Source: Megaustenia siamemsis
Lineage: Eukaryota; Mollusca; Gastropoda; Stylommatophora; Ariophantidae
DNA length: 64,000 bases
Direction of reading: 5' to 3'
Assembly (NCBI GenBank): GCA_032433765.1
Contig: JAVIAB010000051.1
Coordinates: forward strand, 51,079,030-51,143,029
Numbering within the stretch: position 1 is the first letter of the stretch; the number at the start of each line of letters is the position of its first letter. The translations under genes and the position numbers were made by a program. Of this stretch, positions 32,258 to 44,164 are shown one piece after another. A model generated the notes under the pieces. The model had not been told where the DNA came from. It made no database searches and worked only from the letters and a program-made list of their open reading frames with translations.

Positions 32258-32729
32258 TCTGGTGGTAATATTTTTCTCTGCCTATGGGAAGACCTTGACG
32301 AATTTGGGGAAACATGTGAACGTGACCTATGTTAAAGAGGGGGCCAATACAACAAAGTTGGTAAATAACCCCCTGTTTAAAACCATGACGCCTATTGGTG
32401 AAGACCTGTATGAGGTGTCGCTTGGAAAACGAAGTATCCTGTGGGATCTTCCTTCACAGATTGGTTTTTTCGTCTACCAGTACGCCAAATTGCGAATGTT
32501 GGAATTTTACTATGACTTCCTGGATAGATTCGTAGAGAGGTCCGACTTTCAACTCTGTGAAATGGATACAGATAGTCTGTACTTGGCACTCAGCGAGTCA
32601 TCATTAGAAGGGGTCGTTAAAAGGGATAGGGTAAACGAGTTTTTCTCCCAGTACGACAAATGGTTCCCTTCCGAAACTTGTGAAGAGAACGCTGGAGGCA
32701 ATGTTAAAGAACGATCGTGGCAATGTTAG
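32258..32729 (+). pseudogene. Family B DNA polymerase fragment, right arm
   Basis: A 155-codon frame starting at 32262. It opens in palm motif B (SAYGKTLTNLGKHV, normally N-S-x-Y-G-K), continues through TPIGEDLYEVSLGKRSILWD and SQIGFFVYQYAKLRMLEFYY to motif C EMDTDSLYLA, whose two aspartates bind catalytic metal. It then ends within the thumb-proximal region at repeat-derived codons (GNVKERSWQC). Family: protein-primed-like PolB as found in Polinton/adintovirus-type and related invertebrate elements (from the motifs; no database search). The exonuclease domain, motif A and C-terminus are absent and tandem repeats replace both edges. This is the better preserved of the two copies; I describe it only as a remnant. 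Confidence 0.9.
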
Positions 32730-32865
32730 AGAACGCTCGAGGTAATGTTAGAGAACGATCGAGGCAATGTTAGAGAACGCTCGAGGTAATGTTAGAGAAC
32801 GATCGAAGAACGCTGGAGGCAGTGTTAAAGAACGATCGTGGCAATGTTAGAGAACGATCGAGGCG
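32690..32865 (+). repeat. 22-bp tandem repeat, right arm
   Basis: Alternating GAACGATCG and GAACGCTCG units with GGCAATGTTAGA spacers; mirrors 27822-27995. Confidence 0.9.
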
Positions 32866-33585
32866 TGATTTGTTCTAACTTTTTGTTGTTTGGAAGTAAT
32901 TATCTGTCTGATGTGTCTAACTTTTATGAGTATGGGAGTAGATTTGTATGGTTTTAAGGTCGACTTTTTGACTATGAGCCTAAATTTGTGTGTTCTGGCG
33001 GTAAAATCTTAGTGATTTGGTCTAACATTTGGACCTTGAATATAACTTCCTGCTCGTTGTATCCAACTATTTATAACTGTCATGGAACTCCTAGTATTGC
33101 AGCAGGGGTCAAAACGCGTTCAAGTAACCCGCCACTTGTATTATTTCCCTCACCATTGACCCGCTAGGTGGATTGTATCAGGGGCCGAATCGATTTAAAG
33201 TAACCCATGCATCAGACTCGACAGCACTTCAAGTTGAAAATGAGGTCAGTTATCACGATAACAGTAATCCTCTTCTCTGATTAGTTAATCCAGAGGTCAG
33301 TCATTTCGTTGATGGGTGTCCGATAGAAATCTTCTTCTCTGATTGGTTAACCTAGATATTAGTCGAGGGTGGAATAGTATCGTCCAAATTTTATTTACCA
33401 GATTATATTTAAACTAGTCGGATGTGAGACGTCGTGTTATAAGCGCGCTTGATTCACGGACGTTTATTTTCATAGTACTGTTCAGTCTAGCGGTCTGTGT
33501 TGTAGTGGAATATTTTACGGTGTAAGTTGAATTTTTTTCTGTTTTCTCTTAGCTCATAACGATGTGATAGGTTATCATCTCGAGA

Positions 33586-33606
33586 TATCTCTCTCTCTCT
33601 CTCTCT

Positions 33607-33649
<43 letters not shown>

Positions 33650-33946
33650 AGCCTATGAGAAAGAAGGCGAGATGCTATGTATTAATGGTGAGAATAATCA
33701 AGTGTTACAATAGGAGGGACGCTAAAAATATGAGGGAGGGCGGGGGAGCTAAAGGGAGAGGCGGAGGGTGGAGTGATAGGTTAGAAGTCTAAGAGAGGAT
33801 AGGGGAGAAAGCGAGAGAGAGAGAGAGAGAGAAGGAAGGCGCGATGATAGGGATAAATGGAGAGAATGAGTAAGTGTTTCAATGGAGGGAAATCTAGGCT
33901 GGAATAGTAATGAGAGAGAGAGAGATAGAGAAAGAGAGAGAGAGAA

Positions 33947-33990
<44 letters not shown>

Positions 33991-33992
33991 CG
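33586..33992 (+). repeat. (CT)n/(GA)n arrays, right arm
   Basis: Begins with a small self-palindrome (TCTCTCTCGAGAGAGA around 33608) and continues with GA blocks separated by the same unique spacers as the left arm. Confidence 0.93.
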
Positions 33993-34109
33993 AACCACTA
34001 ACACCGAGGAACATATTTACACTACCAGCTTAGACTAACCAGTAATCTCTAACTGTTTCACCCTTATGCTTCATTTATGGTACAACGTTAAGCAGACACC
34101 CAACTACAT

Positions 34110-34399
34110 AGCTATAAATATTTTCTAACGTCTACCTGGCGCGATAGCGTCACACCGAACCGAGATAATCCCCGATCCGCTAGCACGCTGTCCGAACCAC
34201 TCGAGATAATCCCGAGGGGTCACCCGCCAACACGCGATCCGCCCCGAGGTCACCACGCCGACCGGGCTCACACGAGCCAAGCCGGAGCGCCGAGGGGTCA
34301 CGCCGTCGCACGACCGCTTAACTCCCCTTGTCTCTCGTGTACATTAGGCGCGAAATGCGCCTACTCTATAGCTTTGTTAATTTTCGCCTAAATACTAAA
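34110..34399 (+). repeat. GC-rich subterminal block, right arm
   Basis: Inverted copy of 26005-26300, almost identical by eye. Confidence 0.8.
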
Positions 34400-34420
34400 C
34401 AGATGGACCCTTGTATACTA

Positions 34421-35370
34421 CTTACTACTGCTGTTAGTGCCACTGTTTCTACTACTTCTCCTGCAAGTGCTACTTTTACTACTACTGCTCCTGCTGTTAC
34501 CACTACTTTTAACAATGCTGCTGTAGTAAGTACTACTATTACTGCTTATAATGCTGATGCTGCTACTGCTACTACTACTCCTGCTAATGCTACTACTACT
34601 ACTACTGTTACTGCTACTACCACTGCTGCTACTACTATTGCTACTACTACTGTTACTGTTACTACCACTGCTGCTACTACTATTGCTACTACTACTGTTA
34701 CTGTTACTACCACTGCTGCTACTACTATTACTACTACTACTACTACTGTTACTGCTACTACCACTGCTGCTACTACTATTGCTACTACAACTGTTACTGT
34801 TACTACCACTGCTGCTACTACTATTGCTACTACTACTGTTACTGTTACTACCACTGCTGCTACTACTATTACTACTACTACTGTTTCTGCTACTACCACT
34901 GCTGCTACTATTGCTACTACCACTGCTGCTACTACTATTGCTACTACTACTGCTACTACTACTCCTGCTACTACTACTACTACTACTACTATTACTACTA
35001 CTATTGCTACTACCACTGCTGCTACTACTATTGCTACTCCTACTATTACTACTACTACTATTACTACTATTACTACTACTACTACTACTACTATTACTAC
35101 TACTATTGCTACCACCACTGCTGCTACTACTATTGCTACTACTACTATTACTACTACTACTATTACTACTACTATTGCTACTACTGCTACTACTACTATT
35201 ACTACTACTACTATTGCTACTACTACTATTACTACTACTACTATTACTACTATAACTACTACTACTACTATTATTACTACTACTATTGCTACCACCACCG
35301 CTTCTTCTACGATTACTACTACTACTATTACTACTACTACTATTGCTACTACTACTGCTGCTACTTTTTA
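34421..35370 (+). repeat. ACT-type trinucleotide array, about 950 bp
   Basis: Imperfect (ACT)n with GCT, GTT and ATT variants arranged in higher-order blocks (for example ACTGCTGCTACTACTATTGC repeated). It starts directly at the right palindrome end. Long Thr-, Ser-, Leu- and Val-rich frames on both strands are artefacts of the repeat. Confidence 0.95.
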
Positions 35371-35712
35371 TTGCTTGAAGTTTCACCCCGTTCGATGAAA
35401 ATAAAAACGTGTCGTCGCCCTCAGAAGCGCACATAATCTGTGTGGAGTAGAGGAAATGGATGAGGATTTTCTTTGACCATCTGCGAGTTTAAGTAGAAAT
35501 GAAATTTAATTTTGTGTCTCTTTTGTTTTGTTGTATTTTCAGACTTAAAGGCGGGTCCGAAACCCGCATTTGGACGGAACACATTTTATAGATTTACTTT
35601 GAACGTTACATTTATACGAATTTATTGATTATTATTATCCTTTTTATTTTGTTTGGTCATGTACCTGTATATAAAGGTCCAGGATTGGCTTCAATTTATT
35701 TACAATTAAGGT
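35371..35712. other. No gene seen
   Basis: Ordinary AT-rich spacer with a GGCGGGTCCGAAACCCGC inverted motif at about 35551-35568 that could form a small hairpin. Confidence 0.4.
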
Positions 35713-35905
35713 AAAGTGCCCCGTCACGCTAAGTGACGTATAGGGAATGTGGTGTTAGTGGCCATAATTTTTATAGACCGTCGGAACATAATTTTTGAGT
35801 TAATGTGGTCGGTATTTAGCGTGTGTCGCTTTACTTTCCCAGAAAAAATATCCGGTACTCGGCTGGGTGAACTCGGAAGCCGTCTATAAGGATCGAACCC
35901 ATACA
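35713..35905 (-). mobile_element. SINE, diverged and 5'-truncated
   Basis: The reverse complement keeps CGGCTTCCGAGTTCACCCAG, TGGGAAAGTAAAGCG, CCGACCACATTAACTC, CACTAACACCACATTCCC, CTATACGTCACTTAGCGTGA and a B-box-like GGTTCGATCC. The A box is missing. Confidence 0.85.
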
Positions 35906-36020
35906 AGAAGCTAAAATTCTGAGAAGAAAAATGTAAAAACAGGAAATGATTCATTTGTTAAATAAATTAAATTTCAGTATTTTAAATCCAAATGGAGTCT
36001 TTTCTCTGGTAACCAACAGT

Positions 36021-36260
36021 ACGCCCCCCCCCCCCCCCAACAGTTCATGTTTTTTTAAACTTGTGTCTTCACACCCCCCCCCCCCCCCCCCCGCCCCCTT
36101 CCTCCCCTTGCGACCACTGTTATCAGCCATTGTTAGAACAAGCCCATTATTAGTGGTTTCGTGAATGTTCTTATAGCGCGGACCTTCACCCCTTCCCACA
36201 CAGAACCAAATGTCCGAGTGAACAAACTCAATTACTTATCTACAGAAAATTGATAAAAAT

Positions 36261-36319
<59 letters not shown>

Positions 36320-36670
36320 GCCGGAACTCTAACACCCTTTACATAAAACGAGAAAATTACAACTTCTCATGCTTCTTAAACTCTTTTGTACGAACATTTA
36401 TGTTTTCGTTGCCAAATATCCTTAAATGGGAATGTAAAATGGCGGCAATCTGCTTTTAATTTACCAATGAAATATGAATTTCCGGACAGGTAAAGTTCTG
36501 AAAGTTTATCTGAACTCATTCCGGACCGTTTCGACAGTGAAGGAAAGCACTGTGTACATCCATATAGCAAATGTGCGCTGCTGAAGAAGGGTAAGAAAAA
36601 GAAGAAACGTGGACGACAAATAGGACAAATCGCCAGTTGAACTTCGGGAAAAAAACACAAAAAAAGCAAA

Positions 36671-36720
<50 letters not shown>
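36021..36720. repeat. Simple-repeat cluster
   Basis: Poly-C runs at 36023-36038 and 36074-36092, (TA)n at 36265-36315, (CTTT)n at 36669-36720. Between them, the minus strand from 36460 to 36620 is open but has no recognisable domain. Confidence 0.9.
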
Positions 36721-37214
36721 ATGCATTGAAAAGAATAAGTGAGTCCTCATCGTTGTACGTCCTTTAAAGGAGATCAAGTGGGCGTAGATGGGTTGTTTTA
36801 TGGGTTGCCAACAAAACTGCAATATGCCTTTCGGCCCAAAACATCCGTCTTCAGCGTGAGTACCCGGCTGCCTTCCTTCTCGATTTCTATTCACTAAGGC
36901 AGGCTAGACTGGTTCGTTTGTTTCTAGGGGCACCGAGATTGAGTAGGATTTGGATAGTTCTGCTTCACTGCGCCTGACTGAAAGCAGTCAACTTTGACTT
37001 GCTGACTGTTTCATCTTGGTGCTGACATACGTGCCCCTTCGCCCTATTGACAGCACTGAAGGATATATAATGGTACAATTTACATTGTGGGGGGGGGGGT
37101 GGAACAGGCAAATAACTTCAGGACTGTGGTAACAGTTTACATAGGGGCAGTTGACATACATGAATCTGTGCCTTCCGGAAGTTGATTCTAAGCTGACACA
37201 ATCATTAACTGTAA
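36721..37214. other. Unassigned; Penelope-like motif on minus strand
   Basis: The reverse complement of 36815-36856 reads CTGAAGACGGATGTTTTGGG then CCGAAAGGC, a word pattern common near Penelope-type 3' ends. No gene. Confidence 0.35.
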
Positions 37215-37690
37215 TCATCATCATGTGCCATACCGGTTGGCGTAGGCGATCATGTCCCTCCACAATCTTCTATCTACAGTGCATCGTATCAGTTCTGTTG
37301 TTGACTGTTTTCCATGCCATGACACCAAGTTATCCATATTTTTTTCTCTTTGTCGTCCGCGATCTCTCTTTCCTTTTATTTTGCCAGTTGTAACCAAGTA
37401 TTCCAACTTTCCTCTTCTCATGATGTGCCCGAAAAATGTTGATTGGTTCTTTCTGATGTTTTTAAGAGCTCCCTTTTTGTGTTGGCCTCTTTGAGAACTT
37501 CCTCGTTGGTCTTTTTAGCTGTTCAGGGAACTTTCAATATTCTTCTGAGAAATCCCATCTCTGTGGCCTCTAATCGTCTTTTTGTTTGTCTGCTGTCCAT
37601 GATTCCATTTCATAGGTCAGAATTGGTTCTATATAGCACCGATGAACTCTCTTCTCATTTTATTGACATAGATTTGTTGCATAAGATATT
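37215..37690 (-). mobile_element. LINE A 3' fragment
   Basis: The minus strand runs from MKRRL-like and FLRR-type remnants through AAAATAAAAGGAAAGAGAGA, CATGGCATGGAAAACAGTCA and GATCGCCTACGCCAACCGGT to CACATGATGATG. Same subfamily as 51394, 52655 and 53747. Confidence 0.9.
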
Positions 37691-39084
37691 TTTCAACTGT
37701 AATAGCCGGGTTATATGTTATGATGAGGTATGCTGTTGTTGTTTAATATGTGGTTTAGCTAATCTAACAACTCACTCATCCTCATAATGTGGATGTTAGC
37801 GAAATCGACAGTTTCACTAAGTTATACATCTTAGATTGCCATCTGATACCTTCATTATTATTCAATTAACAACACGAGTCAGATGTTTATTACCTACGTC
37901 GCGGAGGTTATGTTGCAATCAATTCCGGTTCATGGCATAATACCAGGAAATGGAGGGGAAAAAAAGTAGAAATGTTATGTATACCAGCGAGTACATCAAC
38001 ACGTTGAAGTTTCAATACATGAAAACTAAGATGTGATTATCAAGACGAATGGCTGAACCAGTGGGCGACTGAGAAAACTGGTCGCTCACTGTTCAAATAT
38101 CGAACAAATCAGAAATCGCATGACCTAATCAATCAGCAACAAAACAGAAAAAGAGAGACAAAAGCCTAGTCTTTTGAAAGAACACAGGAAATGTCTATAT
38201 CAGTCAAGAAAATAATATACTAAATCCTTGCATAAACCAAACTGCCGCACTGCAACTCCCATATGACATTAATGCTACCAACTAGTCCTACATGACTGAC
38301 CTATAATGACAGTTTCTATCAACACACAAATCTATTGACAACACACGCTTTTAACTTTTAACCAGTGTTACAACTCAGGTAGACATGAATCTTTATACGA
38401 GAAGTGTTTTCTATCAAGAACAACTATGGTTACCAGATTTAAAAAAAAAGTAGAACATGACATTTGACATCACAAAGAGGAATTAATCCACCAAAAACTA
38501 ACGAGGCGCTTATTCTCAATAACTCAAATTTTCAAAGTGTTAATCATTAATTGAATTAACGTTTTAAACATTCTTCAGACGATACACAAGCATATTACCT
38601 TGATTAATATCCTGATTGTTGGCATTTCTTAGCGGCCCACTTTGATTGTTGTTTCAAATCCTGTTAATATTTTGGGAATCCACACAAGATAAATGTTTTA
38701 AATTAAATGTAACGAACATAATTCTTCTGACAGACTCCAGGCACAGAAGTTTTTTTCTCTTTGGTTCGCTAAGAACTGAGTAAAGAAAATATCCTCTTAA
38801 CATTTGCTTATAGTTTTGCAAAATAAAATCAGCAGATATGAAGTAATTCAGAGTTCTTACTCAGAATTTGGATGTCACTTCAGGGAGTCACTGCTTGTTT
38901 AAAGTAAATGTATAATCTACTTTATACAGATAAATTGTATGCTGTTTTAGGCAGAAAATTGATAAAAAAATGTTTCGATTTTTCAATTTTAATTTGTTTA
39001 CTTTGTAGAAAGTGAAAACATGAATCAGGTTGACCAAACTGGTGTTCAGTCTTTTTTTATTTTCATCCGTTGAAAGAATTTTAG
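37691..39084. other. No gene seen
   Basis: AT-rich sequence, no exon, no clear element. Confidence 0.4.
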
Positions 39085-40165
39085 TCCTTTTCAAAGATCA
39101 AGCAAAAACCATTTCTTCTAAATTTATTATTGAATACAAAAATGATTTCGACATGATTTATAGAAGTACATTGTGGAAGATATTCAAAGGATACCATAAA
39201 GAAATCGTCATAATCAAAAATATTCCCATATGCAGCTCCTTCAGTGTCAGGAACTGAACAAATGGTTCCAAACTGAAACCAGAATGAACCCAGGATGCAT
39301 TTATCTCCCATGTTTTTATTTTTTTTGCATCTCATGTGACTTCATAATGGAGAAATGCTGCACACGTAACAAAGGCATCGGACGAATTAGATTTTGCAGA
39401 CAATATAGTTCTCATCAATAGCAATGTGAACATGATGCAAGAAAATACAGATGCCCTGTTATCAGTGACTATGAAAATAGGATTTGAGGTCAACCAAGAA
39501 AAGACGAAGGTAATGAAAAATGAAATTCGTCCTGAAGAAAAAATATATGCTTGGAAGAAAAAAACAGTGGAAGAAGTTGATCACTTTGTAAACATAGATC
39601 AAGAAGGAGGAAGTACAAATAAAGAAATTAGAATCGGAATAACAAAGCAGCAATGACTTTCGACAATCGTGGTAAAATGTGGAAATCATAATAGCAAAGC
39701 ACACAAAAAAACAAAGCTCAGGATTAACCAAAAAAACATTAATGTATTCTTAATTGTATATGCCAGAGTTTAAAAACAATTAAGTAAATTTGTAAAAAAA
39801 AATAATTAGACGCATTCAAAAACAAATGTCTCAGGAAAATACTTCGGAATACTATGGAATAAATTCAAGACTTACGCAGAAATAAGTTAAATGGCAAACA
39901 AATAAAAAAATATCGTCTATAACCAGGAGATCAAGGACGACATATGTCAGCCATGTGATGAGAAGAGATAACAAAAGAATCTCAAAGACCAACATATAGG
40001 AAACAGATGGTAAGAGGAAAAGAAGTCGACCTACATAAACACTAAAAGAACAGTAAGGCGAAAGGCAACAACAGCAGACATCAGTTTCCATGACGTGGTC
40101 AAGAGGCTCGCCCGGAACAAAGACAATGTGCACAATCTGACACATAATAGCAAAGATCGTCGAAC
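39085..40165 (+). pseudogene. LINE group C, decayed copy
   Basis: Plus-strand pieces match the group C element at 24643-25620. A palm segment NDFDMIYRSTLWKIFKGYHK (about 39140) is followed by TETRMNPGCIYLPC (compare IETGVKQGC), FIMEKCCTRNKGIGRI, a decayed FADD region, MMQENTDALLSVTMKIGFEV, NQEKTKVMK and a VDHFVN...EGG segment. Several stops and frameshifts. It retains more of the RT N-terminal side than the other copy. Confidence 0.85.
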
Positions 40166-40984
40166 ATGGAGAGTCTAGAATGTCTGCTCCATGTACCGCC
40201 TTCAGTTCGAAATTACAATAAACAGAGAATCAGACAGACAGACAGATAGTGATAAAGCCCATTTATGCACAAACTCAATGAGTGGTGTAAAATTCAGCAG
40301 TTTGCTCTCTGAAGTATATACAATTTTGTTATAATCACTTTTCTGTAAGAAACTCTCTCTGACATTCACGACACAAACTCTTCATCATGTCTATTCCTCG
40401 GAGGAGCTAAAAAACATAGATCTGGACATGATATATAAACACATTAAATGATACAGAGTGTATGATTTATTGCTAGTTGTTCTTCAGATAATTTTTTGTT
40501 AATGGTTGTAGAAGAAGTGATGCGAGTTGTGGAAGAAAGTATACATCAGATGCTAGATGCAGTTTTGGGGCTCTTCAATAGCAGAGATGAGAATCAAACA
40601 TCTTGTTTTAGTGTTATATAACAGTTCTTCATATCTGATTTCAAACAAAATCACAGAATTCTTTCAACTCTTCTACTCTCACTGTATAATTATGTATCAA
40701 TCTGTGTTTGCAAACCTCCTTCGCCCCTCCCCCGTGTGTCAAAACAGTAACATACTACATGTATGTTCACTTTCATTTCATGAACACAATGAACTGTAAA
40801 GAGATGTTTCCGAATCTAAACCACAACATGCTAGTTCGATCCAGTACTAAGTGAATAGTAAACTAAGGTTGTCATAATTGAACTTTTATCATACTGTGAA
40901 ATGGACGGCAGGAATAGCGTAGAAAAAAATGAAATATCAAATGGCATTGTCTCTCAGTTGCGCACAAAAATTGCATATTTATAA
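40166..40984. other. No gene seen
   Basis: AT-rich; short (CAGA)n at 40228-40246; no exon recognised. Confidence 0.4.
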
Positions 40985-41503
40985 CCGCTAGTGAAAGCAG
41001 CTTTCCAAAAAATGAGGAAGATACTATGCAATCCATTTTTTACAATCGAAACAAGAAAAAGAGTTCTTAAATGTTATGTAGAGCCAGTCTTAACATATGA
41101 ATGTGAATCATGGACAATAGGACAACAGACAAGAAAATCACTGAAGTCTGTAGAAATGTGGTTTTACATAAGAATGTTGAGAATACCAAGGACAGCTAAG
41201 AAGAAAATGAAAATTTTCTGAAAGAGGTCAAAGCAAAAAGAGCGCAAATTTCCAATATTAGGAAGAAACAATCATCATTTTTTGGCCATGTAATGAGAAG
41301 AGAACAACTGGAATATATTGTAACAACTGGAAAATTGAGGGACGAAGAGATTGAGGGAAGCAAAGAGAAAAAAACCAGACAGCTTAAGAGAATGGCTTGG
41401 CAGAAGGTCAACAACAGAAATGATAAATTACTGTCGAGATCGAAAGTTGTGGAGAGACATGATCACCTACGCCAGCAGACCCGGTACTTGATGATGATGA
41501 CTG
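40985..41503 (+). mobile_element. LINE A fragment
   Basis: Frame 40991-41221 reads AAFQKMRKILCNPFFTIETR, KRVLKCYVEPVLTYECESWT, IGQQTRKSLKSVE, FYIRMLRIPRTAKKKM, the region after the RT palm. Then comes FGHVMRREQLEYIVTTGKLR (41278-41340) and a GATGATGATG end at 41490-41502. Confidence 0.9.
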
Positions 41504-41883
41504 ATTCTTTTACAAAGCCTGACCGAACGCCGGACAAAACATTTTAAAAGTAGGACATGTCCGACGAAGTGTTGACGTCTGGTAATCCAAAGAGCAACAT
41601 ATAAAGATAAAAGAAATTGATCTAGTCCAAGGTAATGTAAGTTTCAAAGTGATACTGTGATCCAAATATTCTACTTGGTGAAACACCAGAACGTCAGCAC
41701 AACTAAGACACAATTTATTCTGAAATATCCCACCTTTGGTTCTATCTTCATATTGTTATTCCTGTGACCAGGAGGCACTTTTTTAGCGGTTTTGCTGCAT
41801 TGAAATTATAGTGAGCTCTTTTAATCAGCCGAAAGAACAGCACAAATATTAGTGGACTGATATTTTATTTAGGACGAAATGTT
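41504..41883. other. No gene seen
   Basis: Ordinary spacer. Confidence 0.4.
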
Positions 41884-42060
41884 GGGTTCGTACCCTGAGA
41901 GATCAGCTTCTATCTTTACACAACTATTCTTCAAATGGTTACCGGAGGTTGTTTTTTTTTTTCCCAGACAACAAACAAAATTGACATAGCAGTCCGCTGA
42001 CCATATCCCCAAAAATGTGCCGAGGGTCGAAATTATAAGGGAATTAACTCTATATTCTTT
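41884..42060 (+). mobile_element. SINE-like remnant, very degenerate
   Basis: Retains GGGTTCGTACCC (B-box-like), CCGCTGACCATATCCCC, AAAAATGTGCCGAGGGTC and TCTATATTC in SINE order, with other parts lost. Confidence 0.45.
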
Positions 42061-42131
42061 GACAACAATGAAAGCTTGATGTTATTTTTTTTTTTTTTTT
42101 TGTGCTTTCTAATAATGTGTGCACTATGTGC

Positions 42132-42180
42132 GCATGTGTTTGTGTGTGTATGTGTGTGTGTGTGTGTGTGTGCGCGTGCG
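42132..42180. repeat. (TG)n microsatellite
   Basis: Mostly pure TG/TGTA with a terminal GCGCGTGCGC. Confidence 0.95.
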
Positions 42181-42204
42181 CATCCCCCTTTTTTTAAAGC
42201 ACTT

Positions 42205-42552
42205 AGGGAATTACTAAGCAGCTTTCCAAAAAATTTGAAAGACACTGTGCAATCCATTTTTGACAACATAAACAAGAAAATGAGTTTGATGAGAATCAAA
42301 AAGAGGTAGCTAATTTCCAATATTAGGAAGAAACAATCATCATTTATTGGCCATGTAATGAGAAGAGAATAGCTGGGTATAATATAACAGCTGGGAAATC
42401 GAGGGAAGCAAAGAGAAAAGATACCAGATGGCTCAAGAGAATGGCTTTTGCAGAAGGTCAACAACAGAAATTGTAAATAACTGTCGAGATCGAAAGTTGT
42501 GGAGAGACAAGATCACCTACGCCAGCAGGCACGGTACTAGATGATGATAGAA
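42205..42552 (+). mobile_element. LINE A 3' fragment
   Basis: CAGCTTTCCAAAAAATTTGA, AATCATCATTTATTGGCCAT, GATCGAAAGTTGTGGAGAGA, GATCACCTACGCCAGCAGGC, GATGATG. It has an internal deletion relative to 40985-41503. Confidence 0.88.
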
Positions 42553-43608
42553 TTACCTTAGTTATTTTTTATTTCTTTGAAAAGTAGCTCGTGACTTTAT
42601 TATAAATATATGCAATTTCAGTTATTTCGAAAGGCCTCGATGAAATAAGCTAAACAGTGATATTGGTGTATGCAGATGAGGTGGTTAGAGCTTTTTTCTG
42701 TGACTTCCCATTCCCTATTGTGCTCATCAGCAATGTAGATTTAAAGCTATAATTTAGTCGTAATTCTGACACGCTACTAAATGCTGGCACAACATAACTA
42801 AAATGTATTTTTTTTCAAGATTATGTTGCTATTAGATAACTGTCAGCTCATCGTTTTATATTTGTAACGTTGCTGTTACAACTATGGGTACTCAGCCGTC
42901 TATCCTTTTCTTCTAAAAACAAAGGAATCCTCATAAGTAGAAAATGCTGGAATTGAAAATTTGGATTACCAAATGGGGATAAAGTGGACTTTTTAAAAAT
43001 AGGGAGAACAAATATAGAAGTGCATTTGTCTGTAGTTGAGAGGTGCCATGGGGTATCTCCAATGCTGGGTGGGGGGGGGGGGGGAGGGAGATAAAGCCTC
43101 TACAAGAACGAGCATCGAATATTGTACTGTGGAGCTTTTCCTACAACGTGAGGCTGCAAAATTCACATTTTAAATTTCTTCTTCTAACGTCACTTCCCGA
43201 TAGCAAACTATACGACAATCTGTAGATAATTCTACGTCTATCTTCTGGATTAACAACTATTTTTCCTGGAAGTGTGTGAGTTTTTTTGTTTCTTTTTCAA
43301 CTTCATCTCGTTTTACCAGACACATTTCTGCTGAAGCTAAATCCGTTTAGCTAAAAATGGTTGAGATCCCGAGAAGTTTGATGCATCTTGTGTTTAGACT
43401 GCAATAACCCTAAAGAGTTTAACACTTCCCTGGTGTTAGGCCAGCTGACGTGGGCGGTGTTGGAATTCCATTTACAGTTTGAAGTAATGCTTAACAGTTA
43501 TGTTGTTCTGTTTAGCTCTGCTACTCCAGTATCTTGTCTCTACAACCCTCAAATTTCTCAATGCTTGTCACTTTTTTCGCGAAATATCTGAATAATTATT
43601 ATTGTTCT
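42553..43608. other. No gene seen
   Basis: AT-rich with a poly-G run at about 43069-43084. Short frames only. Confidence 0.4.
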
Positions 43609-43870
43609 GAGAGCCGCGATAGCTCAGTGGTTAGTGAACTGGACTACAAAGGACAAGAGGTAGGGTTCGATCCCAACCGACGGCTTCCGGGTTCACCCAG
43701 CCTTAAATTGGTACCTGATTTTTTTCTGGGAAAGTACAGCAGCACGGGCGTAATACCGACCACATTACCCCAAAAATCATGTGCTGAAGGTCTGTAAAAC
43801 ATAGGGTCACTAACACCATATTTCCCTATACGCCACTTGGCGTGACGGGGGTACTTTACTTTTTTTTCAC
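43609..43870 (+). mobile_element. tRNA-derived SINE, full length
   Basis: Closest in sequence to the 23510 copy (identical through the tRNA-like head for more than 60 bases). Perfect 12-bp target duplications TATTATTGTTCT flank it (43597-43608, 43871-43882). Ends in a T-rich tail. Confidence 0.95.
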
Positions 43871-44164
43871 TATTATTGTTCTAATACGAAATAACAAGAG
43901 AATCACAAATCAAGCCTCAAATAACAAAATTAACAAGGAAAAATTTTAATGGGCCAACTTTGAAACACATTGATATCAAGTATATTGATAAGTTATAAGA
44001 GAAGTTAGGCCAGCAGGTCTGTGAATGAGTTTGAGAAGGATAACCAAAACTAGGGCTAACTTAGATAAAGAGCTAGCCCTGTGTGACGTTTGGCGGCCAT
44101 GTAACAATGACGATGTGTTTGTTCTCTAACCGCATGACTACCAATGTGCCATTCTATTCAGGTC

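Larger units (their letters stand above)
25984..34420. mobile_element. 8.4-kb palindromic (foldback-like) element with polymerase remnants
   Basis: The outermost 21 bp of each end are exact inverted repeats (25984-26004 and 34400-34420; TAGTATACAAGGGTCCATCT...). Inverted similarity continues inward almost to the middle: GC-rich subterminal block, CT/GA arrays, polymerase fragment with flanking tandem repeats, three AT-rich repeats, about 160-bp repeats, and a central 13-bp hairpin. The arms differ by substitutions (for example 27250 against 33430; 27565 against 33120) and by indels, including about 300 bp present only on the left. Very long terminal inverted repeats with internal tandem repeats recall Foldback-type DNA elements. 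The polymerase recalls Polinton/adintovirus-like elements. Both flanks are ACT-rich, so a target duplication cannot be called. Probably non-autonomous. Confidence 0.9.

Noticed and set aside
25984..34420. Pure assembly artefact explanation for the palindrome
   Set aside because: Arm-specific indels and substitutions, plus a diverged relative at 61-558, favour real DNA. Without reads it cannot be excluded fully.
34328..35434. Very long open frames on both strands (poly-Thr, poly-Ser, poly-Val, poly-Leu)
   Set aside because: They are translations of the ACT array; every frame of such a repeat lacks stops. No start context, domain or splice evidence.
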